This document shows positions 15,922 to 24,196 of a stretch of DNA of 64,000 bases, one piece after another. The notes under the pieces were generated by a model. That model did not search any database, was not told the DNA's origin, and was given only the letters and a program-made list of their open reading frames with translations. Position 1 is the first letter of the stretch; each line of letters begins with the position of its first letter. The DNA is taken from positions 1-64,000 of the forward strand of contig JAWAFC010000001.1 in NCBI GenBank assembly GCA_038890815.1, given 5' to 3'. A program made the translations under genes and the position numbers. Source of the stretch: JAWAFC01 sp038890815 (GTDB lineage: Archaea > Micrarchaeota > Micrarchaeia > Burarchaeales > JACRGF01).

Positions 15922-17172
15922 ATGGGCGCAACCATAACCGAAAAAATATTCTCCTCAGCTGTCGGCAGGAGCGTCAGCGCCGGCGAGATCGTGACCGCAA
16001 AGGTAGATTATGCCATGGTGAATGACGTGACTGGCCCGCTGGCCGTCAGCAAATTCAACGAGCTTGGAGTGAAAATATGGGATCCGAGCAGGGTCGTCAT
16101 CGTGCTGTCGCACTTCGTGCCGGCGAAAGACATCTTGTCTGCCAACAACTGCAAGTTACTCAGGGAATTCGCGCGCAGGCACGGCATAGCAAACTTCTTT
16201 GAGGAAGGGCGAGGCATCGAGCACGAGCTACTGCCCCAGGAGGGCATAGCGCGGCCCGGGCTAATCATCGTCGGCGCGGACTCGCACACCTGCACTTACG
16301 GCGCGCTGGGATGCTTCGCCACCGGCATCGGCTCAACCGAGATGGCTGCCGTGTGGGCCACGGGCGAGCTGTGGTTCCGCGTGCCCGAAACCATCCGCTT
16401 CAACGTCACGGGCAAGCTGAAGAAGCATGTCTATGGCAAGGACATCATCCTGACGGCCATCGGCCTGATCGGTGTTGATGGCGCGCTGTACAAGGCAATG
16501 GAATGGGGCGGCGATGTCATCAAGGAGCTGAGCATAAGCGAGAGGCTGACCATCACAAACATGGCTGTGGAGGCGGGCGCTAAGAATGGTATCATCGAGC
16601 CCGATTACAAGACATTGCAGTATGTGAAGGAGCGCACCGATGCGCCTTACAAAGTTTTCCGCAGCGATCCGAATGCCACCTATGAGGATATCATCACGCT
16701 TGAGGGGGATAAGCTCGAGCCTGTTGTGGCAGCGCCCTTCCTGCCCAGCAATGTCAAGCCGGTCAGCGAGGTAGCTCACGTTGAAGTCGACCAGGTGCTC
16801 ATTGGCTCTTGCACAAATGGCAGGTATGAAGACTTGAAAATAGCCGCGCAGATTCTGAAGGGGAAAAAGGTTGCCAAGGGGGTCCGCTGCCTGGTGCTGC
16901 CTGCTAGCGAAAAGGTTTTTGAGCAGGCGATGAGGGACGGGCTCATCCAGATTCTGGCCGAGGCGGGCTGTGTTATCGGCCCTTCGACCTGCGGGCCTTG
17001 CCTGGGAGGCCACATGGGCGTGCTGGCCGAGGGCGAGGTATGCGTGAGCACAACAAACCGTAACTTCGTCGGGAGGATGGGGCATCCGAAAAGCAAAGTA
17101 TATCTGGCTAGCCCAGCGACAGCGGCAGCCACCGCAGTAAAAGGCAGGATAACCGACCCGCGGAACATTTAG
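15922..17172 (+). CDS. leuC: 3-isopropylmalate dehydratase large subunit
   Basis: 416 residues, the catalytic [4Fe-4S] subunit. Cluster cysteines are visible in ADSHTCTYGALG, and in GPSTCGPCLGGHMG; GSCTNGR and STTNRNFVGRMG are further active-site segments. Length fits the archaeal/thermophile LeuC-HacA group. With LeuD it isomerises 2-isopropylmalate in leucine synthesis, or a homologous acid. No other leu genes are in the window, so homoaconitase or another hydro-lyase role stays open. Confidence 0.88.
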   Translation: MGATITEKIFSSAVGRSVSAGEIVTAKVDYAMVNDVTGPLAVSKFNELGVKIWDPSRVVIVLSHFVPAKDILSANNCKLLREFARRHGIANFFEEGRGIEHELLPQEGIARPGLIIVGADSHTCTYGALGCFATGIGSTEMAAVWATGELWFRVPETIRFNVTGKLKKHVYGKDIILTAIGLIGVDGALYKAMEWGGDVIKELSISERLTITNMAVEAGAKNGIIEPDYKTLQYVKERTDAPYKVFRSDPNATYEDIITLEGDKLEPVVAAPFLPSNVKPVSEVAHVEVDQVLIGSCTNGRYEDLKIAAQILKGKKVAKGVRCLVLPASEKVFEQAMRDGLIQILAEAGCVIGPSTCGPCLGGHMGVLAEGEVCVSTTNRNFVGRMGHPKSKVYLASPATAAATAVKGRITDPRNI

Positions 17173-17219
17173 CCCTGTTTCAAGGCCTCAGAAGTTGGAG
17201 GCGTTTGATTTCTTTCACC

Positions 17220-17330
17220 CTAGGCCCTTATAGGCCAGCAGGCTTGCCAGGAACGTGCGAATGTGGCGCTTTTTGCCCTCGCTTTCCATAGCTCGATTTC
17301 CAGGAAGATGTTCGCATCAACCAAGTGCAT
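17220..17330 (-). pseudogene. PIN-domain toxin remnant
   Basis: Reading from ATG 17330, the frame starts MHLVDANIFLEIELWKARAK, which is the N-terminal strand and first helix of a VapC-type PIN nuclease with its first catalytic Asp. The frame then degenerates and stops at 17220; a shifted frame continues KRHIRTFLASLLAYKGL, as expected for the next PIN helix after a frameshift. No further PIN sequence follows, so it is a broken relic. The rest of this 327-base gap holds only the promoter of the next gene. Confidence 0.5.
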
Positions 17331-17449
17331 GCCGCGCCCCCTTGTCAGCGACGGGATCGGCTGGGATTCGACCGCATGCTCTGCGACAAGAGCTTGCTTG
17401 CTCCAGGTGGAAGACCTTAGGGTAGTAATACCTTGTATCCAGGTGTAAC

Positions 17450-17455
17450 TTTAAA
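17450..17455 (+). promoter_or_regulatory. TATA box
   Basis: TTTAAA within CTTTAAATACC, 45 bases before the TTG start at 17500. Leaves room for a short leader with the AGTGGGAG Shine-Dalgarno at 17490-17497. Confidence 0.5.
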
Positions 17456-17499
17456 TACCAGAAAGTGCATAGTATAACGCTTATTCTGAGAGTGGGAGT

Positions 17500-18549
17500 T
17501 TGAGCCAAATACAGGCAAGAGTAGATCCCAAAAGCATAGCGTGCGCGAGACGCGCCTTGGAGACGATAGTGGAGAGAGGGTGCGATCCAAAGGAGTTCAA
17601 CCGCATCCTCGAAAAAATCACACGGGGACACAAGCTTGAAGACAGCGAGGAAAAACTCCTCGAAGTGTTTTTGGGCGCTTACAGCGCCTGCAAGCTTGTG
17701 GGGCCCGAGCCGCTCGCGGAGACGCTCATTCCCATAGATAAAGAAACCGAAATGGCTGTCATCGCAAAAATAATCAAACTCGAAGAGAGCAGGGATCGAA
17801 AAACCGATACAAACGAGGATAGACTTCTGGAGGAAAAAACCGCGCGCAAGCAACTCCTACTGAGTACCTCGCTGGCCGCGATTTACGAACAGCTCGGCGG
17901 AGGGCTTTTTGAGAAAGTGGTCGAAACAACCACGATAGCGGTTAAGGTAGGTGGCGGGCTCAGTCGGGTATGGGGGGCCGCCTCGAGGGTGCTGCATGTG
18001 ATTGCGGCGCAGACTGAGCAGACGCTACAGTCTGCAGGAAATGCTGGTGGCAGGCTGACCAGTGATGCTGTTGCGTTGGTGGGCAGGAGAGGGAGCGCGC
18101 TGGCAGAAGCTGCGGTGAGGTGGGGTTCTGCGGCAGTTTGCAGCGCAGCAGCCATGCTTGATGCTGCTAAAGATAGGTTTGGCATGAAAGACGTGCTGTA
18201 CATCGTGCCGCAGGCGAACGGGCAGGAGCTGCCCATCGAGCGCGCGCTTAATGGCGGGAAGAAGAGGAGTATCGACGCCGCCGTAAGGAAGACGCTCATC
18301 GAGCTCAATACAAAAAGAGGAAAGGAGCTCGTCGAATCCGCCGAATACAGGTATTTTGTCAAGAAAGCCGAGGAAGGAGGGGAGCATGCAGAGGCGCTCA
18401 TAGATTCGCTGGCGAGAATCAGGCGCAACAAGGAGCTTTGCGAGATTGCTACCATCCTTATTCAGGCAATGCGCTCCTTCGGAGGTCGCGAGGTTAGGGA
18501 ACGCGGGTGGGAAGCGCTTCAGAGAAAAGAGGTAGCGCTCGCGGCCTAG
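17500..18549 (+). CDS. Hypothetical helical protein (349 aa)
   Basis: TTG start after AGTGGGAGT. Charged helical N-terminal part, then a long Ala/Gly/Val-rich stretch (about 125-230, including VVETTTIAVKVGGGLSRVWG and LAEAAVRWGSAAVCSAAAML) that could be amphipathic membrane-associated helices, then a charged C-terminal helical domain. Unknown family. It resembles the soluble/amphipathic mix of the protein at 52157-53149. Ends tail-to-tail with the zinc ribbon gene. Confidence 0.55.
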   Translation: MSQIQARVDPKSIACARRALETIVERGCDPKEFNRILEKITRGHKLEDSEEKLLEVFLGAYSACKLVGPEPLAETLIPIDKETEMAVIAKIIKLEESRDRKTDTNEDRLLEEKTARKQLLLSTSLAAIYEQLGGGLFEKVVETTTIAVKVGGGLSRVWGAASRVLHVIAAQTEQTLQSAGNAGGRLTSDAVALVGRRGSALAEAAVRWGSAAVCSAAAMLDAAKDRFGMKDVLYIVPQANGQELPIERALNGGKKRSIDAAVRKTLIELNTKRGKELVESAEYRYFVKKAEEGGEHAEALIDSLARIRRNKELCEIATILIQAMRSFGGREVRERGWEALQRKEVALAA

Positions 18550-18713
18550 AGCCCGCTTTCTTCCTCGAGAGTCTCGAATCTCACAAATTGCTTAGTCACG
18601 ATAACCACTTTGAGCCTAATCCCACAGTTCGGGCAGGTTATGACATCGCCCGGCTTCGGGTCGGCGAGCTCGAGCGGCTGTCCGCACTCAGCGCAGCGTG
18701 CTTGAGGGGGCAT
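18546..18713 (-). CDS. Small zinc-ribbon protein (55 aa)
   Basis: A short frame not usually called because of length. It starts MPPQARCAECGQPLEL and continues to ITCPNCGIRLKVVIV, giving two CxxC knuckles (Cys7/Cys10 and Cys27/Cys30) that make a complete four-cysteine zinc ribbon. The pattern is LysW-like, but the C-terminal EDWGE carrier tail of LysW is missing, so it is not an amino-group carrier of that type. Its ATG (18711-18713) lies four bases after the glycosyltransferase stop, so it is probably the last gene of that operon. Confidence 0.7.
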   Translation of the reverse strand: MPPQARCAECGQPLELADPKPGDVITCPNCGIRLKVVIVTKQFVRFETLEEESGL

Positions 18714-18716
18714 GGC

Positions 18717-19883
18717 TTACCTTCGCCCAATGGATTGATAAACCTTGTGTATTTTCTCGGCCACGATATCCCAGGAGAATAGCCGTTCAGCCCTTCTCCG
18801 CGCAGCTCTCGCCATTTTCCTGCGAAGGGCGGGCGCTGCCAGCAAGCGCGCCATGGCAGCGTAGAGGGCATCCGCGTCCCGCGCCCTGACGAGCAGCCCG
18901 CACTCGCGGGTGACGAGCTCCGGGTTGCCTCCTATGTTCGTTGCCACTATGGGCTTGCCGCTTGCCAGCGCCTCGAGCAGCACAACGGCGCACGGCTCCC
19001 ACACTGAAGGCAGCACAAAAAGGTCTGCCGCGGCATACCACTCGGGCAGCTCATCTTCAGGAATGCCTGTGGTTATCACGAAATCTCTGTCCACCCCTAA
19101 CCTGGTGGCCTGCGCGAGTAGCTCTTCCTTCAGTGGCCCTTTTCCGATGACAACGAGTTTTGCACCCGTGAAGTCGCGCTTGGTGAGCGCGAACGCGTCG
19201 ATCAGATAGGGAAGGCCTTTCTGGCGGACAAGGCGCGCGTTGCAGAGAATGAGGGGAGCATCTGTTGGAATGCCGAGCTTTTTCCTGACCCTTTCCCCGC
19301 TCACGCGTGGATTGAATCGCTGCGTGTCCACGCCGTTGGTTATCACAATGCATTTTTCCCACAGGCGAGGGGGAACGGTGACCCTCTTTGTGTATTCGCT
19401 GACGCAGATGATCTTGTCTGCAAGCTCCATTATCCGCCGCCCATAGGCAAGATCGAAAAGCAGCCCGAAAAAATCGGTCGGGAAGTCGATGCCCTCGGGC
19501 CTTGCGTTGTGCAGTGTGAGGATCAACGCCTTCCCCCGCAGCTTTGCTGCCAGCAGCACGCCCGGCCCGTACCAGAAGCGGTTATGGATGTGGAAAATGT
19601 CTGCGTCTTGCCTAAGCACGTCGATGCATTGGAAAGGCATGATGGAGAAGGGCGGGGGCAGGAAGGAGAGGGGGAACGGAAAGCTGGGGATGTAGAGGGT
19701 GGGATTGACTCTCTTTACCTTTATCCCTTCGATCACCTCGCTGGTGGCTGTTGCGGGCAGGCGCGAGGTGAGCACCGTGATGTCGTAGCCCTTTTTGATG
19801 AGCCGCCGGCTGATTTCAAAGACATGCTTTTCAGCCCCGCCGTGGTAGGGCAGGAACAACGGGTCGAGGTGACAAATTTTCAT
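18717..19883 (-). CDS. Glycosyltransferase family 4
   Basis: 388-residue GT-B retaining glycosyltransferase. N-terminal domain begins KICHLDPLFLPYHGGAEKHV; the linker has CVSEYTKR and ITNGVDTQRFNP; the C-terminal nucleotide-sugar domain contains WEPCAVVLLEALASGKPIV, the E-x7-E motif, and NIGGNPELV. Likely acts at the membrane in glycan, glycolipid or S-layer glycosylation; sugar unknown. ATG at 19883 is four bases past the upstream gene's stop codon start; GTG 19892 is an alternative. Co-transcribed with the beta-CASP gene. Confidence 0.88.
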   Translation of the reverse strand: MKICHLDPLFLPYHGGAEKHVFEISRRLIKKGYDITVLTSRLPATATSEVIEGIKVKRVNPTLYIPSFPFPLSFLPPPFSIMPFQCIDVLRQDADIFHIHNRFWYGPGVLLAAKLRGKALILTLHNARPEGIDFPTDFFGLLFDLAYGRRIMELADKIICVSEYTKRVTVPPRLWEKCIVITNGVDTQRFNPRVSGERVRKKLGIPTDAPLILCNARLVRQKGLPYLIDAFALTKRDFTGAKLVVIGKGPLKEELLAQATRLGVDRDFVITTGIPEDELPEWYAAADLFVLPSVWEPCAVVLLEALASGKPIVATNIGGNPELVTRECGLLVRARDADALYAAMARLLAAPALRRKMARAARRRAERLFSWDIVAEKIHKVYQSIGRR

Positions 19884-19884
19884 T

Positions 19885-21129
19885 TTACACACCGAACTTT
19901 TCGCCTATCTTCGGCGCGACAGCATCGAATCCCTTCTCTCTCAGCTCGGCAGCGAACTCGTCGCAGTGGTCACCGTGCATGCAGAAAATCTTCTGAGGCC
20001 CAGCGGCCTCGATGAATTCGAGCAGGTCTGCCCTGCCAGCGTGCGCGCTGAGGTCGAAGTACTCCACCGCGTTGCGGATCTCCCTGTCCTCGCCATCCAC
20101 CCTCACTATGCCCTTATTCAGCAACAGCCAGCCATTTGTGTTTTCCACGGAAAAGCCAGTGAATATGACGCGCGAGCGCTCGTTGAGGCGCAGGAGATAG
20201 CCGAGTGCGGGCCCCCCTTCGAGCATGCCGGCGGGCGAGATTATCACGCTGGGCTCTTCGATAAGCCTTCGCCTCAGTTTCGGGTGGCTTACAAACTCGG
20301 CGTTGGAAAGCGCTTTCCTAAGCGTCCGGTAGTCCTTAACGAAAGAGGGATAGGCGAGGATGAGCTCGCTCGCCTCCTTGGCCATGCCATCGATATACAC
20401 GGGCAGGGATGGGTCGCACTCGAAAAGAAGCTGGCACACTTCCTGGCTTCTTCCCACCGCAAAGCAGGGCAACAGCGCGGTGCCCCCATCCTCAAGCGTA
20501 TCCCGTATCTCGGCGCACAGCTCGGCCTCGGTGTGCTTTCTATCCGGATGGTCCCTGTCCGAGTAAGTGCTTTCGATGACGAGAATATCAACATCGCGTA
20601 TCAGCTTAGCCCCTTTATGGAGGTGGGTTTCACCGAGCTTGAAATCGCCGGTATACACAATGCGCTTGCCGTCCGCCTCCACCTCAACGATGGCCGCGCC
20701 CGGGATGTGGCCCGCATCGTGAAAAGTTACTATTGTATTGTGGGAGATCGCGTGGGGCTTCTCGTAGTTCATGAGGACAAAGGACTCCATGGCGCGCCTG
20801 AAGGCTCTTGGGGAGTAGGGCACGCGAAAGCCTCGCAACTCCTGTACCTTTATGGCATCCTTTATCAGCAGGCCGGCCAGAGCCTCGGTGGGGGCCGTGG
20901 CGAGCACGGGCGGAGCCTGATGCTCAAATATCATTGGTAGGAAACCCACATGGTCAAGATGGGCGTGAGTGGGGATGACGGCGTTCAACCTCGCAGTGAA
21001 GAGCAGCGGGTATTCGGTCGCGCCGTGTATCTTTATTCCGTAATCGAGCAGAAGACGCGCATCGCTCGTCTCGAGGAGCACACCGCTTCTGCCAACCTCG
21101 CCGGCGCCGCCGAGGAAAGTGAATTTCAT
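19885..21129 (-). CDS. Beta-CASP metallo-beta-lactamase RNase family protein
   Basis: 414 residues. MKFTFLGGAGEVGRS opens the MBL fold, THAHLDH supplies metal-binding His/Asp, VYTGDFK and IESTYSDRDHP are typical of the CPSF73/YSH1 group, and SAHAGRADLLEFI plus FCMHGD complete the beta-CASP ligands. No KH domains, so it is not the large aCPSF1/FttA terminator; it fits the shorter archaeal homologues of mRNA 3'-end factors. Start ATG 21129 is about 30 bases after an ACCTTTAAG TATA box on the minus strand. Confidence 0.85.
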   Translation of the reverse strand: MKFTFLGGAGEVGRSGVLLETSDARLLLDYGIKIHGATEYPLLFTARLNAVIPTHAHLDHVGFLPMIFEHQAPPVLATAPTEALAGLLIKDAIKVQELRGFRVPYSPRAFRRAMESFVLMNYEKPHAISHNTIVTFHDAGHIPGAAIVEVEADGKRIVYTGDFKLGETHLHKGAKLIRDVDILVIESTYSDRDHPDRKHTEAELCAEIRDTLEDGGTALLPCFAVGRSQEVCQLLFECDPSLPVYIDGMAKEASELILAYPSFVKDYRTLRKALSNAEFVSHPKLRRRLIEEPSVIISPAGMLEGGPALGYLLRLNERSRVIFTGFSVENTNGWLLLNKGIVRVDGEDREIRNAVEYFDLSAHAGRADLLEFIEAAGPQKIFCMHGDHCDEFAAELREKGFDAVAPKIGEKFGV

Positions 21130-21191
21130 GCAGTAAATTGGGCTGCGAAACACTTAAAGGTTTATTAAGGGCTGGGAACAAAAAACCTATA

Positions 21192-22760
21192 GTGACCAAT
21201 TGCATCGAGAAAACCGGAAAAAAAGCCAGCCAGAAAGCAGTAACTAAACGCAGCGATTTGGAAACTCTCATCAAGAAGTTGGATAGCAAAGACTGGAGCG
21301 AAAGGGAGAAAGCGCTGGATGAGTTGGCCGAACTCAATTACAGGCAAAAAGATAGGAAGCGAGCGCAGGAGGCGTTGCTCAAACATCTATCTGAGCCGGA
21401 CGAGGATGTAAGATATGCTCTGTACAATGCGATTGGGGAAGTGTGCGATGAAGAGGCATTGCCTACTCTGGAAGAACATCGCAAAATTGTTAGTTTCAAT
21501 AAGGGCGACCCGACAGTACAAACATTGATAGAGGCCATCACGAAGATTAGGAAAAGAACTGGCGCAAAAGAGAAAAGACAGAGTTATGGCGAAGGAAAAC
21601 TGGCCAAATGGATTGAGCTTGGGAAACTGCTCAGCAGTTTCTTTGAAAATGGCTTGCGCTCACCATATGATGGCGCGTACGCGTATTTGGGTATTAAGGC
21701 CAAGCAGGATGTTGGCGCCATTGAAAACATTGACAGCATAGCAAGATTACTCCCCTTTGATCACAGGGAACTTGGCGTGGATGTTTTTGGGGCGATAAAT
21801 AGAGCGTATAGGGAGCGCGCGGGCGCGCTGGAGGAGGTTGCGGAAAAAGCCGCTGCGGATGGGTATTTTTTCCATGTTGAAATTGCAAGCAAAGTCGGTC
21901 AGCTCTATTATCTGTTCGGGGAGGTGGCCGAGAGCGAAGATATCAACGGGCATGTGGCGAAGATCCTCAAAAATGTGAGAACAAATATTGATTCAAGTGG
22001 GCTGACCATTTTCAACCCGAATAGGGGAAGGGGCGAGGCAGTCGTATTTCCGGGCGTGCACCAAAAGTATGTCAGCGCGGCAGAGCTTTTCAAACAGGGC
22101 AAGATGGCGTTTTTAAAAGAGTTCGGGCTGCCCTTCTTTTCCACCAGGGATAAGACTTTTTCTGACATCGTCTACAAAAACAATGTTAGCACAGCAAAGC
22201 AGAAGAGCAGGGAGCTTGCAGCTCATTTAGATGAGGACGTTGCAGAATTAATTTTCATGTTCGGGAGGCTGTTCGCGCTGGACAGCAAAGAAAATGTGGA
22301 GGAGAGGGTGCTGAAGAGCTTTTTGGTTCACGAGCTTGACCATTGCCAGAGGTACAAGTTTGCGCACGAAAGGGCAGCGACTTTTGCAAACTCCGACCTC
22401 TCCGATGCGCATGCCTATCTCGCAGAGCTCGCCTACGGGCCGGCGCCCTTCCTCAGGCTTGCAACGATGCTCAGCTTTTCCCTCACATTCAGGAAAACCG
22501 GTAGGGCGAGCGAGTACGGGCCGGGTTTTGATTTGAAATACGCTTCTGCAGAGCGGGCAGTTCGAGCGTTGGTTGGAGAAGTTGACAGAGACCCCATGGA
22601 GTACGTCTGGTCGCTGGACGAGCAGAAGCTGAGGGACGATGCCAGGAGAGCACTTGACGCAGAATGCAATGAGATATTTGGCGTGCCGAACAGCGCCGCT
22701 GTGGATGAGAGCGCTTACGCGCAGGCGCTGAAGATGAAAGTTGTTTCACAGAGAGATTAG
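21192..22760 (+). CDS. HEAT-like repeat protein with HExxH metalloprotease-like motif
   Basis: 522 residues from GTG 21192, chosen because TTTATTAAG lies about 27 bases upstream; the longer TTG frame from 21138 would overlap that promoter. Residues about 15-110 hold HEAT-like helices (KDWSEREKALDELAEL, EPDEDVRYALYNAIGEV). Around residue 380 is LVHELDHCQRYK, an HExxH motif in a helix, followed 30 residues on by SDAHAYLAELAYG, where a Glu could be the third zinc ligand. This suggests a zinc-dependent peptidase domain fused to a protein-binding scaffold. No signal peptide. Family not recognised; the enzymatic role is inference. Confidence 0.6.
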   Translation: MTNCIEKTGKKASQKAVTKRSDLETLIKKLDSKDWSEREKALDELAELNYRQKDRKRAQEALLKHLSEPDEDVRYALYNAIGEVCDEEALPTLEEHRKIVSFNKGDPTVQTLIEAITKIRKRTGAKEKRQSYGEGKLAKWIELGKLLSSFFENGLRSPYDGAYAYLGIKAKQDVGAIENIDSIARLLPFDHRELGVDVFGAINRAYRERAGALEEVAEKAAADGYFFHVEIASKVGQLYYLFGEVAESEDINGHVAKILKNVRTNIDSSGLTIFNPNRGRGEAVVFPGVHQKYVSAAELFKQGKMAFLKEFGLPFFSTRDKTFSDIVYKNNVSTAKQKSRELAAHLDEDVAELIFMFGRLFALDSKENVEERVLKSFLVHELDHCQRYKFAHERAATFANSDLSDAHAYLAELAYGPAPFLRLATMLSFSLTFRKTGRASEYGPGFDLKYASAERAVRALVGEVDRDPMEYVWSLDEQKLRDDARRALDAECNEIFGVPNSAAVDESAYAQALKMKVVSQRD

Positions 22761-22819
22761 CCCGTACGCCATAAAAAACAAGTTGACCCTTCTGGCTTTC
22801 GGCATATTTAAAGGTAAGC

Positions 22820-22825
22820 TTTAAA
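22820..22825 (+). promoter_or_regulatory. TATA box (second of two TTTAAA)
   Basis: Two TTTAAA elements lie at 22807-22812 and 22820-22825. The second is about 25 bases from the GTG at 22848, the usual distance for a leaderless start; the first could give an alternative start. Confidence 0.5.
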
Positions 22826-22847
22826 ATGCGGGCGAAGAAAGAAGCGC

Positions 22848-23564
22848 GTGGAAGAGCTCACATTTCTCGACCTTGCGGTACTACAGAGAATTGACAGCGA
22901 GAGCGTCGTCGAAAAGTTCGGTCAGAAGATAAACTCCTCCTTCTTCGATGCGGCGAACATTCTGGGCAACCTCAAGCTCAAAGGATACATCACCATCGAG
23001 AGCTCGCTCGGCTTCTCGCCCATCAAACTTACCGAAGCGGGCAAGGAGGTGCTGCGCCTCGCGGATGAGAAAAACGATGGCGTGGTGGGCCCGCTGGATG
23101 CCGCAATCCTCAACACCGTTGGGGGTGGCAGAAGAGATGCTGGGAGGCTGGCCACAGAACTGAATGTGAGATCCAGCGACCTCGCCTTTCATCTCCACAA
23201 GCTCGTCAAAATGGGGCTCGTGGACTACACCATCCGGAACGGCAAGGTTGAGCTCATGCTTACCGAACAGGGGTTCAACAAGACCGGGCTCGCCGAAGCG
23301 CACGCCAAGGCCTTGCGCGAGGTCGCCGCGAGAGGCGAGCAGAGCGAGGCCGAATTTCTCGTTGGGGAGAGCAAGGCCGAGACAGAGGCGCCCGCAAGGG
23401 AGGCATCCCCCGCTGAGCGCCATGTGACGATTACCCCTGCGATGAGGATGTGGGCGAAGTTCGAGTGGTACGCTCAGAGGTATCTTCTCTATGTGATCGC
23501 CGCGCTCGTGCTCGTGGCCATCCTCCTCCTCATCTTCATCGCCGGGACAAGCGCGGGCGTGTAG
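22848..23564 (+). CDS. Membrane-anchored winged-helix protein
   Basis: 238 residues. Two winged-helix DNA-binding-like domains: about 1-75 (FFDAANILGNLKLKGYITIE with LTEAGKEVLRLA as wing) and about 80-150 (RRDAGRLATELNVRSSDLAFHLHKL and MLTEQGF). A short acidic linker leads to one C-terminal membrane helix (about 212-234, LYVIAALVLVAILLLIFIAG). Tail-anchored winged-helix proteins could be membrane-bound regulators. It sits two bases before acdB, so it may control or share expression with the acetyl-CoA synthetase genes. Confidence 0.7.
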   Translation: MEELTFLDLAVLQRIDSESVVEKFGQKINSSFFDAANILGNLKLKGYITIESSLGFSPIKLTEAGKEVLRLADEKNDGVVGPLDAAILNTVGGGRRDAGRLATELNVRSSDLAFHLHKLVKMGLVDYTIRNGKVELMLTEQGFNKTGLAEAHAKALREVAARGEQSEAEFLVGESKAETEAPAREASPAERHVTITPAMRMWAKFEWYAQRYLLYVIAALVLVAILLLIFIAGTSAGV

Positions 23565-23566
23565 GC

Positions 23567-24196
23567 ATGGACTTTTTGGAAAGCATGCGACTGCTTGAGA
23601 AATACGGGCTGCGCTTTGCGCCCGCGCGGCTAGCGAGCAGCAGGGAGGAAGCCGTAGCAGCTGCTGAAGAGATTGGTTTTCCCGTCGTGCTCAAAGTCGT
23701 CTCGCCAGAAATCATCCATAAAACTGAGAGGGGATGCGTGCTTGTCAATCTGCAGGATGTTGGGCATGTTGCAAGCGGTTATGATATAGTGGTGCGGAAT
23801 GCCGGCAACGCACGCATGGAGGGCGTGCTCGTGCAGAAGATGGTTGCCGAAGGCGTGGAGCTCATCGTAGGGGGAAAGGCCGACCCGCAGTTCGGCCCTC
23901 TCATTCTTTTCGGCATTGGCGGCATATTTGTCGAGATCCTGCGGGATGTCTCGGTGCGGGTCTGCCCCATAACGCCGGAAGATGCCGAAGAGATGATTCG
24001 GGAAATAAAGGGCTTTCCAATACTCTCGGGCGCGCGTGGAAGAAAGCCCGTCGACCTGCGCGCGCTCGCCGACCTCCTCGTGAGAACGAGCAGGTTGCTG
24101 TATGAAAACCAGAACATAAAGGAGCTTGACTTCAACCCGGTCATCGCCCATCCAGAAGGCTATGAGATCGTTGATGTGAGGATGGTGACGCAGTGA
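23567..24196 (+). CDS. acdB: ADP-forming acetyl-CoA synthetase, beta subunit
   Basis: 209-residue ATP-grasp subunit. FPVVLKVVSPEIIHKTERGCV, VLVQKMVAEGVELIVGG, FGPLILFGIGGIFVEIL and LDFNPVIAH are conserved in AcdB-type subunits. With AcdA it converts acetyl-CoA (or another acyl-CoA) plus ADP and Pi to acid plus ATP, the main substrate-level phosphorylation step of many fermentative archaea. ATG 23567 lies right after the previous stop. Overlaps acdA by GTGA. Confidence 0.92.
   Translation: MDFLESMRLLEKYGLRFAPARLASSREEAVAAAEEIGFPVVLKVVSPEIIHKTERGCVLVNLQDVGHVASGYDIVVRNAGNARMEGVLVQKMVAEGVELIVGGKADPQFGPLILFGIGGIFVEILRDVSVRVCPITPEDAEEMIREIKGFPILSGARGRKPVDLRALADLLVRTSRLLYENQNIKELDFNPVIAHPEGYEIVDVRMVTQ

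Noticed and set aside
17340..17400. Possible tRNA suggested by GGGATTCGACC
   Set aside because: No acceptor or anticodon stem can be formed around it; the region reads better as the upstream part of the PIN relic.
18546..18713. LysW amino-group carrier
   Set aside because: The zinc ribbon matches but the C-terminal EDWGE carrier motif is absent and no lysine/arginine LysX-type genes are near.
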